From an uncultured Spirochaetota bacterium (GTDB lineage: Bacteria; Spirochaetota; UBA4802; UBA5368): a stretch of DNA of 11,784 nucleotides. The position numbers and the translations under genes are program-made. The notes beneath the pieces were generated by a model, which was not told the origin of the DNA, made no database searches, and saw nothing but the letters and a program-made list of their open reading frames with translations. Location: positions 1-11,784 of the forward strand of contig CALMJO010000515.1 of the NCBI GenBank assembly GCA_937864375.1, read 5' to 3'. This document shows positions 6,168 through 11,784 of this stretch, one piece after another. Position 1 is the stretch's first letter. Each line of letters opens with the position of its first letter.

Positions 6168-7244
6168 ATGCTAAATGAAATTCTCCCCAAGGACTGCCTA
6201 TTGGTGGATACGGTTCGCCTCCGCACGGACGATTATCAATGGACGGGGGATCACTCTTCCTGGTATAAGGTTCGCAAGACGCATGTTATTAAAGCTCCTC
6301 TCCGGTCCACCCACCGTACCGCCCCCCTCACTGAACCTTCGAGTGGCCGTTATTACGGGCGGTCCTTCGATCCCGCCACAGGCTGGACCATACACATGGG
6401 CAACGCTGTTACAATCACAGGCAGCATCCCCCGGCTCATTCACGGGAATAACTTCTATCCCGTCAATGTGGAGCGGATCGGCGACGTCGCCCGTTACATC
6501 GTGGATCGCGGGAAGGAACTTGGTCTTTTATTCAATCCCGCTTCCCTCACAGTGAGCCGCATCGACCTTGCCTGCAACTGTGAACTTCCCTACCCTCCCC
6601 CACTTCTCATACAGCAGCTGTCCAATGTTCAGCAATTGGGACACATGAAGCAGCGCGTTAGCTCTGAATTTTACAATTGCAGCTATGTACGTTGGGATAA
6701 TGGAGAGCGTGAATTCGTCGTATATGACAAAACAGAGAATATGAAAAAGAGCGGCGCGGCAGCAATCCCACCGGGCAACTGGGTGCGAAGTGAAGCCCGC
6801 TTCATGACAGGGAGAAGCTGCGGACGCGCCGGCCTTCTATCCCTCGATGATTTACGGGACAGGAAAAAACAGATCGAATCATGGAAAGACATGAATCTTG
6901 CAATTATAAACGCTGCGAAACAGGGAGGCATTTATGGCGCTCACATCATTCAACCAGGAGTGGTGCAACACATTGAGAGAACGCTTACCAAGCGTGGCGG
7001 GCGCACTGGTGAAATCCTGACGATAATCGCGGGGATGGGAGGGATCGACTCGTTTCTCGAGTTGTATGGAGGGCAAGCTGCTTTCGCAAGATTGCTTCCC
7101 ACCCTTGGATTGAATAGACCTAGAAAGCACAGAATATTGAAAACCATCAACAGAACCATTGAGGAGTCGCGTCGTATCAAAGGACTGTCAAATGCACAGG
7201 ATACCTGGGGAAAATTTGAAGAATGGATCACAAGTGTCGCATAA
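6168..7244 (+). CDS. replication initiator-like protein, filamentous-phage gpII / plasmid Rep type
   Basis: The product resembles the gene II/X and Rep_trans-like group of phage and plasmid replication proteins, which nick the origin and start rolling-circle replication. Evidence is motif-level. SLTVSRIDLACN (128-139, numbering from the ATG at 6162) matches the R-I-D-L strand of these proteins; FVVYDKTENMKK (185-196) matches the Y-D-K motif; WVRSEARFM (207-215) matches the R-x-E strand. The C-terminal third (about 235-355) is helical and basic. No HUH motif is obvious, as in gpII-like proteins. Length 358-360 aa is normal for the group. Two starts compete: ATG 6162 overlaps the upstream stop, but the ribosome site GGAGGGG (6154-6160) sits 7 bases from the ATG at 6168, which I prefer. 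The four-cysteine gene follows after 36 bases. Confidence 0.72.
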   Translation: MLNEILPKDCLLVDTVRLRTDDYQWTGDHSSWYKVRKTHVIKAPLRSTHRTAPLTEPSSGRYYGRSFDPATGWTIHMGNAVTITGSIPRLIHGNNFYPVNVERIGDVARYIVDRGKELGLLFNPASLTVSRIDLACNCELPYPPPLLIQQLSNVQQLGHMKQRVSSEFYNCSYVRWDNGEREFVVYDKTENMKKSGAAAIPPGNWVRSEARFMTGRSCGRAGLLSLDDLRDRKKQIESWKDMNLAIINAAKQGGIYGAHIIQPGVVQHIERTLTKRGGRTGEILTIIAGMGGIDSFLELYGGQAAFARLLPTLGLNRPRKHRILKTINRTIEESRRIKGLSNAQDTWGKFEEWITSVA

Positions 7245-7280
7245 AGCCAAAGCACCACAATTTTCGGAAGGAGATTTGAT

Positions 7281-7607
7281 ATGTCCAATTCAGACAAAGA
7301 AAAATGCCGTGACTTCCAGGCTTGCAGCGCCGCCCTGTGCCCGCTCGATCCACACCCTCGACATCTCTGGCATGCCGATACCGAGGTCTGCCGCAGGGCC
7401 TCTGTCCCTGATTGGGTACGGATTCAGAGAAAGATTGTTCGGGTGAATCCTACTCGTCGCCACTACTACACCATCAAGATGCTGGAATCAGTCAAGCGTG
7501 TGACGCCCCGGATATCCGGTATTGATTATCCTGGTTATCACCCGCGGCTTGAGTCTGAATGGATAGCATTACGGGGGAACGGCCAGAGCGGTAACAAGGT
7601 CCGCTGA
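7281..7607 (+). CDS. four-cysteine small protein, possible zinc-binding (108 aa)
   Basis: The N-terminal half carries cysteines at 9, 15, 20 and 37 in C-x5-C-x4-C-P-L-D ... W-x6-C. The segment SAALCPLDPHPRHLW followed by EVCRRASVPDWVRIQRKI looks like a small metal-binding fold that I recall as frequent next to replication genes of integrated phage-like elements, but I cannot name a family. The rest is basic (NPTRRHYYTIKMLESVKR). The start is firm: AAGGAG lies 7 bases before the ATG at 7281. It follows the replication-like gene by 36 bases and is probably in the same operon, so a role in replication or its control is a reasonable guess. Confidence 0.7.
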   Translation: MSNSDKEKCRDFQACSAALCPLDPHPRHLWHADTEVCRRASVPDWVRIQRKIVRVNPTRRHYYTIKMLESVKRVTPRISGIDYPGYHPRLESEWIALRGNGQSGNKVR

Positions 7608-7666
7608 AAATGGAAGTGGTTTTAATAATCTTTACGCTAAGATGGGAATTTTGGGGGTGAAAAGCG

Positions 7667-7915
7667 ATGAAATGGCCCTTATTTTCAGGCAAAATCGGGT
7701 ACCCGTACCAAGTGACCATCGGTAAAATAAAACGCGTCTACGGGCAGTTTTGAAAAAACCACTATCGGACCATGACCTGTGCCGAACTGGCAACGAAGTA
7801 CATCCCAGGAAAATACAACCAGGGGAAGCCGGAAACGGTTACGGAAGCAAATTCCCGTGCTCTTCCGCTATGTAGTCTAATAGATGCAGTAATTAACAAA
7901 GTGACGTTCATATAA
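7667..7915 (+). pseudogene. short gene interrupted by an in-frame TGA (82 codons)
   Basis: From ATG 7667 (GGGGGTG 7 bases upstream) the frame encodes 28 residues (MKWPLFSGKIGYPYQVTIGK, then IKRVYGQF), stops at TGA 7751-7753, and continues in the same frame for 53 codons (KNHYRTMTCAELATKYIPGK and on) to TAA at 7913-7915. An internal ATG at 7772 could start a separate 47-aa protein, but no good ribosome site precedes it. Parts on both sides look protein-like and the downstream gene follows closely, so the simplest reading is one small gene broken by a nonsense change. Alternatives are two separate microproteins, read-through, or an assembly error. No bacterial selenocysteine hairpin is evident after the TGA. 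No family recognised. Confidence 0.4.
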
Positions 7916-7929
7916 TCAGGAAAGGGGCA

Positions 7930-8652
7930 ATGGACATGGAAAAAGGAATCGCGGACATGTCGAAAGACACCTCCGGAAGAAGAGGAAGTGAGGAGCTATC
8001 TGCACGGCAACAGACATTCTATGACGCCTATGTCCGGGATGCGAATGCATACTCTCAGCAGGAATGGGGGATGCGATTCGGAGTAACCGATAGAACGATC
8101 AGGGCGTGGCTCGCCGACGAGCGTGGCGCTCAATATATGCAAAATCTCCGGGCCGAGAAGAAAAGCATTGATCTATCGACCCTCGAGACTCTTTCGGCAC
8201 AACAATTGACTATGGTGATAAAAGAGGCCAGCAAAGTACTGGCTCAGCAAGCTGATCCGAACGATCTGGTCGGTTGGGTTCGCGCGAAGCTCGCTGAGAT
8301 TACGGACGTACAAGATCGAGCTATGGTAATTACAGAAATAAAGCAAATATGTTTTGAATACCGTTCACCAGAGGACGAAATGGAAAGCCAGACTTATTGC
8401 CGGGAGTTAATGGAATTCGGGAAATGGTTCAGCAAACTGGTGAGCACGAATACCATTACTCCTCCTCATAAATGGAAATTCCTACAACGGCTTATTGAAC
8501 ATGGGCAAATACTGCGTGTGCTTAACGGGCCGAAGCTTGAGCTTGTGGATGGAGAGGTACGGGAGGTGGAAAGCGACAATGAATTCTTGAAAGGGTGTCA
8601 TATTTATGGTGTAAATGGCTTTGATCACAAAGGCCCTCTCTTGCCGAAATAA
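7930..8652 (+). CDS. HTH protein resembling small terminase subunits (240 aa)
   Basis: The N-terminal part (about 24-62) is SARQQTFYDAYVRDANAYSQ followed by QEWGMRFGVTDRTIRAWLAD, a helix-turn-helix with recognition helix around VTDRTIRAW. This pattern is typical of homeodomain-like HTH domains in small terminase subunits and related phage proteins. The rest is helical and acidic (LETLSAQQLTMVIKEASKVL; AKLAEITDVQDRAMVITEIKQI) and shows no enzyme motif. A ribosome site AGGAAAGGGG precedes the ATG at 7930; ATG 7936 is a possible alternative. No large terminase or structural phage genes are visible, so a DNA-binding regulatory or partition role is as likely as packaging. It is the last gene before the non-coding block and the BREX genes. 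Confidence 0.68.
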   Translation: MDMEKGIADMSKDTSGRRGSEELSARQQTFYDAYVRDANAYSQQEWGMRFGVTDRTIRAWLADERGAQYMQNLRAEKKSIDLSTLETLSAQQLTMVIKEASKVLAQQADPNDLVGWVRAKLAEITDVQDRAMVITEIKQICFEYRSPEDEMESQTYCRELMEFGKWFSKLVSTNTITPPHKWKFLQRLIEHGQILRVLNGPKLELVDGEVREVESDNEFLKGCHIYGVNGFDHKGPLLPK

Positions 8653-8826
8653 ATTGGTTGATGCCACATGATTGAGTTTACCAGCGATGGTTAATCGTTA
8701 TGAGGTGCAGCCGGGGAAGCATCTGCCTTGGTATTTCTAGAAAGTTATCAGCAGACATGCCGCCAAGGTGTGCCTTGAGTTGCCTTGCTGCCAGTTGTGA
8801 TTCCCTATCGATAACTCACGAGAATA

Positions 8827-8860
8827 CAGGTGCCCACTATCGTCACCTGGAGAGAGTGGG
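8827..8860 (+). other. interleaved inverted repeats (alternative hairpins or pseudoknot)
   Basis: CAGGTG (8827-8832) pairs with CACCTG (8844-8849), and CCCACT (8833-8838) pairs with AGTGGG (8855-8860). Each arm of one pair lies in the loop of the other. The two 6-bp stems are therefore either mutually exclusive hairpins or a compact pseudoknot; the zero-length first loop makes a pseudoknot tight. Confidence 0.4.
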
Positions 8861-8892
8861 ATATGATACTCAATTAGAGATTTTGTCGGTTT

Positions 8893-8919
8893 TATGGCAT
8901 AACTGTTACTTATGCCATA
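8893..8919 (+). promoter_or_regulatory. perfect 10-bp inverted repeat, operator or hairpin
   Basis: TATGGCATAA (8893-8902) and TTATGCCATA (8910-8919) are perfect complements around the 7-base spacer CTGTTAC. No T-tract follows, so it is not an intrinsic terminator. The symmetry and 17-base centre-to-centre spacing are what a dimeric repressor would need, so an operator for the downstream operon is plausible. Confidence 0.55.
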
Positions 8920-9064
8920 CGTCCTCTATTTAGGATTAACTGATTGGGCGATTGGCAAAATGTGCGCACGCCAGTTAAGTCGCTTTCCTATTGCATCATA
9001 CAGAAACATCAATGATACGCAAATGAAGCCCTAGATCATTTGACCTGGCAAGCAGGAATACAAG

Positions 9065-9095
9065 TTGACAAACCAATAAAGGATGTATTTATAAA
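9065..9095 (+). promoter_or_regulatory. possible promoter of the BREX operon
   Basis: TTGACA (9065-9070) is perfect and TATAAA (9090-9095) matches five of six -10 bases, but the spacer is 19 bases, longer than ideal. It is the best sigma-70-like sequence ahead of brxF and lies 80 bases before its start codon. Confidence 0.45.
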
Positions 9096-9174
9096 TTCGA
9101 GTACAAAAATAAGGCTAAAGCAGAATTGTGCTTAACTTCGAGATTTAAACTCAACCTTATCGGAGCACCCAATA

Positions 9175-9651
9175 TTGGCGGAACCATTTGCGGACAAGGT
9201 TTTGAGAAGTATCAAGCAGGCATCCTCTTTATACCATCGCCTCGTGATACTAGTTGCCCCAGTTGGTGCGGGCAAGACCGCCGCGCTCCAGGATGTTCAT
9301 GCAAGCACGATGGCTCCGCTGGTCAACGTCAATCTCGAGCTTTCCCGGCGCATGCTCGATCTCACCGAGCAACAGCGGGCGTTACGGTTGCCCCGCCTCC
9401 TCGCGGAGATCGTGGGCGCATCCGCAGCCGATGTGGTTCTTCTGGACAACGTCGAGGTCTTCTTCGATGTCTCGCTCAAGCTGGACCCATTGCGGCTTCT
9501 GCAGGGGCTCTCTCGGAAAATAACTGTGGTTGCGGCCTGGAGCGGCTCGATCGACGGAGAGTACATGGTCTATGCGACGCCGGACCACCCCGAATACAAA
9601 AGATATCCCATACGAGATTTTCTGGTAGTGAACCCGGAGGCTGTTGCATGA
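9175..9651 (+). CDS. brxF: BREX-3 system P-loop protein BrxF
   Basis: BrxF is a small P-loop protein found at the head of type 3 BREX phage-defence operons; its exact role is not established. The 158-aa product begins AEPFADKVLRSIKQASSLYH, then RLVILVAPVGAGKTAAL, with Walker A APVGAGKT at 28-35. A Walker B-like VVLLDNVE lies at 87-94, and the C-terminal AWSGSIDGEYMVYATPDHPE (121-140) agrees with the family as I recall it. Length is about that usual for BrxF. The start is TTG at 9175, with GGAG 9 bases upstream; no ATG in this frame precedes the conserved region. It begins the GC-rich block. The next functional gene is a BrxC/PglY-type ATPase, the expected order for BREX-3, which supports the call. 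Stop and next start overlap as ATGA. Confidence 0.88.
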   Translation: MAEPFADKVLRSIKQASSLYHRLVILVAPVGAGKTAALQDVHASTMAPLVNVNLELSRRMLDLTEQQRALRLPRLLAEIVGASAADVVLLDNVEVFFDVSLKLDPLRLLQGLSRKITVVAAWSGSIDGEYMVYATPDHPEYKRYPIRDFLVVNPEAVA

Positions 9652-9689
9652 AGACAAAGAACGAAGGCGCAGGAGGGCAGAAGCGATGA
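9648..9689 (+). CDS. 13-codon ORF bridging brxF and brxC
   Basis: MKTKNEGAGGQKR starts at ATG 9648, overlapping the brxF stop (ATGA), and ends with TGA 9687-9689, overlapping the brxC start (ATGA at 9686). GGAGG (9636-9640) lies 7 bases before its ATG, while the brxC ribosome site AGGAGGG (9671-9677) lies inside it. It may pass ribosomes from brxF to brxC; a function for the peptide itself is doubtful. Confidence 0.35.
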   Translation: MKTKNEGAGGQKR

Positions 9690-11784
9690 AATACGGAGAC
9701 CTGATCCAATTCGAGCCTATAGAGTCCGTGGTCCAGCTACGGGACGCTGACGAGGCCGCTGCTGCCCGACAGCTTGTAGAGACCTACGTGATCTCCTCAG
9801 AGATGGCCGAGAAGTTGGTCAGCCTAGTCGTGCCACAGCTTCAGTTCGACCAGCCCATGGATAACAAGGGGCTGCTGGTCGTAGGCAACTACGGTACCGG
9901 TAAATCGCACCTTATGTCCGTGATCTCCGCCCTGGCTGAAAACAGCGATCTCGCGACGCATTTGAACGACAAGAGCGCGGCCAACGCCGCGAGCAGGATC
10001 AGCGGGCTCTTCAAGGTAGTACGAACCGAGATCGGTGCTACGACCATGTCTCTGCGCGACATCCTCGTGGCCGAACTGGAGGAGCACCTGGCCGCAATGG
10101 GCGTGTCTTATTCCTTCCCGCCAGCAGACAAGGTGTCCAACAACAAACGCTCCTTCGAAGAGATGATGACCGCCTTCCACCAGGAGCATCCCGACCACGG
10201 TCTGCTCCTGGTGGTGGACGAACTGCTCGACTACCTGCGCACCCGCAAGGACCAGGAACTCATTCTCGATCTCAACTTTCTGCGCGAGATCGGCGAGGTC
10301 TGCAAGGACCTGCGATTCCGCTTCATCGCCGGTGTTCAGGAAGCCATTTTTGACAGCCCTCGCTTTTCCTTTGTGGCCGACAGCATCCGCCGGGTGAAGG
10401 ACCGCTTCGAGCAAATCCTCATCGCCCGCAAGGATGTCAAGTTCGTGGTGGCCGAGCGTCTGCTCAAGAAGACCGCCGACCAGCAGGTGAAAATCCGGGA
10501 ATACCTGACACCTTTTGCCAAGTTCTATGGCCGCATGAACGAGCGCATGGACGAGTTCGTGCGCCTCTTCCCCGTGCATCCGGACTACATCGATACCTTC
10601 GAGCGGGTCACCGCGGTGGAAAAGCGCGAGGTGCTCAAGACCCTGTCCCTGGCCATGAAGAAGCTCCTCAACCAAAGCGTGCCCGACGACCGGCCAGGAG
10701 TCATCGCCTATGACGGCTATTGGACCACCCTGCGCGAGAATCCGTCCTTCCGCACCGTTCCGGACATCAAGGCAGTCATCGATTGCAGCATGGTGCTCGA
10801 GTCGCGCATCCAGCAGGCCTTCACCCGCCCGGCATACAAGCCAATGGCGACCCAGCTCATCCATGCGCTGTCCGTACACCGGCTCACGACGGGCGATATC
10901 TACGCCACCCTGGGCGCGACGGCGGAGGAACTGCGCGACGGGTTGTGCCTCTTCCAGCCGGGCATCGAGGAACTGGGCGGCGACCCGGCCGACGACCTGC
11001 TCTCCCAGGTGGAGACTGTCCTGCGGGAAATTCACAAGACGGTAAGCGGGCAGTTCATTTCGTCCAACCCGGACAACCGCCAGTATTATCTGGACCTCAA
11101 GAAGACCGACGACTTCGACGCGCTGATCGAGAAGCGGGCCGAAAGTCTCGACTCCTCGCAGCTCGACCGCTACTACTACGAGGCGCTCCGGCGGGTCATG
11201 GAATGCACGGACCAGACCTACGTTACGGGCTATAAAATCTGGCAGCACGAGCTCGAATGGCTGGAGCGCAAGGCTGCGCGCCTGGGATACCTTTTCTTCG
11301 GCGCGCCCAACGAACGCTCTACAGCGGTACCGCCGCGGGACTTCTACCTCTATTTCATCCAGCCCTTTGATGCGCCGCATTTCAAGGACGAGAAAAAACC
11401 CGAAGAACTGTTTCTGCGCCTGACGAACACGGATGAAGAATTCCGCACCGCGCTTCGAAGCTACGCTGCAGCCCTGGACCTTGCATCCACCGCCTCGGGC
11501 CACGCCAAGTCCACCTACGAATCCAAGGCATCGAACTACCTGCGCGACCTCGTGCAGTGGCTCCAGAAGAACATGACCACGGCCTTTGAGGTCACCTACC
11601 AGGGGCGCGCCAAGTCCCTGACCGAATGGGCCAAGGGTAAGTCCATCCGGGAGCTTTCCGGCATCAGCTCCCACGAACGTATCAACTTCCGCGACCTGGT
11701 GAACACCGTTGCAGGCATCTGCCTCGGGACGAAGTTCCAGGACCAGGCTCCCGAATATCCCTTCTTCTCGGTGCTCATCACCGG
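9686..11784 (+). CDS. brxC: BREX ATPase BrxC/PglY-type (DUF6079-like), 3' end beyond the window
   Basis: BrxC/PglY proteins are large P-loop ATPases of the BREX defence complex, acting with the methyltransferase PglX and the phosphatase-fold PglZ to mark self DNA and block phage replication. The frame is open for 699 codons to the window edge with no stop; the family is usually about 1,200 residues, so a large part is missing. After MKYGDLIQFEPIESVVQLRD comes Walker A GNYGTGKS (67-74) in LLVVGNYGTGKSHLMSVIS, and Walker B LLLVVDELLDYL (173-184, D178-E179). Further on, FRFIAGVQEAIFDS, LFPVHPDYIDTFERV and QFISSNPDNRQYYLDLKK resemble this family. The ATG at 9686 has AGGAGGG 8 bases upstream. The antisense strand is open too (9824-11674), a side effect of GC-rich codon use. 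PglX should follow to the right. Confidence 0.88.
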   Translation, partial: MKYGDLIQFEPIESVVQLRDADEAAAARQLVETYVISSEMAEKLVSLVVPQLQFDQPMDNKGLLVVGNYGTGKSHLMSVISALAENSDLATHLNDKSAANAASRISGLFKVVRTEIGATTMSLRDILVAELEEHLAAMGVSYSFPPADKVSNNKRSFEEMMTAFHQEHPDHGLLLVVDELLDYLRTRKDQELILDLNFLREIGEVCKDLRFRFIAGVQEAIFDSPRFSFVADSIRRVKDRFEQILIARKDVKFVVAERLLKKTADQQVKIREYLTPFAKFYGRMNERMDEFVRLFPVHPDYIDTFERVTAVEKREVLKTLSLAMKKLLNQSVPDDRPGVIAYDGYWTTLRENPSFRTVPDIKAVIDCSMVLESRIQQAFTRPAYKPMATQLIHALSVHRLTTGDIYATLGATAEELRDGLCLFQPGIEELGGDPADDLLSQVETVLREIHKTVSGQFISSNPDNRQYYLDLKKTDDFDALIEKRAESLDSSQLDRYYYEALRRVMECTDQTYVTGYKIWQHELEWLERKAARLGYLFFGAPNERSTAVPPRDFYLYFIQPFDAPHFKDEKKPEELFLRLTNTDEEFRTALRSYAAALDLASTASGHAKSTYESKASNYLRDLVQWLQKNMTTAFEVTYQGRAKSLTEWAKGKSIRELSGISSHERINFRDLVNTVAGICLGTKFQDQAPEYPFFSVLIT

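Larger units (their letters stand above)
8653..9174. other. non-coding block with several inverted repeats
   Basis: About 520 bases without a convincing protein gene. The only longer frame (8700-8933, 77 codons) has no ribosome site and an unnatural composition. Several complementary segments are present: AGTTATC (8743-8749) with GATAACT (8810-8816); CAAGG-TGTG-CCTTG (8764-8777); the pair at 8827-8860; the dyad at 8893-8919; GTGCGCAC (8962-8969); and TTGCATCAT (8991-8999) with ATGAT-AC-GCAA (9012-9022). The right end holds a promoter-like sequence. It could contain a structured RNA, the leader of the BREX operon, an origin of replication for the element, or decayed sequence. Confidence 0.55.

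Noticed and set aside
7751..7753. Selenocysteine at the in-frame TGA
   Set aside because: No convincing hairpin of the bacterial SECIS type follows the TGA and the surrounding residues do not resemble a redox site.
8700..8933. 77-codon frame in the non-coding block
   Set aside because: No ribosome site, odd composition, and it runs through several inverted repeats.
9126..9689. 187-codon frame overlapping brxF
   Set aside because: It is a shifted frame over brxF; only the brxF frame shows the P-loop and family pattern.
9824..11674. 616-codon open frame on the minus strand
   Set aside because: It is antisense to the brxC frame, which carries Walker A and B motifs and a strong ribosome site. 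The open antisense frame is a side effect of GC-rich codon use.
1..11784. CRISPR array or insertion sequence
   Set aside because: No regularly spaced repeats and no transposase gene or paired terminal repeats were seen.

Overview
This window is one end of a contig from a Gram-negative-type bacterium, probably from a metagenome assembled from Nextera libraries. The first 47 bases are not biological: they match the end of the Illumina P5 oligo, an i5 index and the Nextera Read 1 transposase adapter. The host is most likely a GC-rich, uncultured relative of the Spirochaetota. This is inference from the rpsT-HU gene pair, which I recall from Borrelia and Treponema, plus mpl and exported small proteins. 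Deltaproteobacteria-like lineages are not excluded.

Core chromosome (48-3273). On the minus strand lie mpl (peptidoglycan recycling ligase, 3' end cut off by the contig end) and a small exported protein. On the plus strand lie an exported protein of unknown function, rpsT (TTG start), an HU/IHF-family gene (TTG start) and tRNA-Val(TAC), whose first base is the last base of the HU stop codon.

Integrative element (from the 3' end of the tRNA to beyond the right edge). A tyrosine integrase with a 27-codon leader sits just after the tRNA, the classic layout of an island using a tRNA 3' end as attachment site. Next come an AT-richer unknown gene, a small excisionase-type HTH protein behind a promoter with dyad repeats, an 88-aa unknown, a protein resembling filamentous-phage/plasmid gpII-type replication initiators, a four-cysteine small protein, a short gene interrupted by an in-frame TGA, and an HTH protein resembling small terminase subunits. 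This looks like the replication/excision module of a phage-like or plasmid-like integrative element.

Non-coding block (8653-9174). About 520 bases hold no believable protein gene but several inverted repeats, including a perfect 10-bp dyad, and a promoter-like sequence at the right end.

Defence cargo (9175 to the end). A GC-rich operon starts with a BrxF-like P-loop protein and a BREX BrxC/PglY-type (DUF6079-like) ATPase that runs off the contig. This is the start of a type 3 BREX phage-defence locus; the methyltransferase, helicase, PglZ and BrxA genes would be expected further right. A 13-codon ORF with its own Shine-Dalgarno bridges brxF and brxC by ATGA overlaps at both ends, suggesting tight translational coupling. 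The clearest overall story is a BREX-3 locus carried by a tRNA-Val-integrated element with a gpII-like replication gene.
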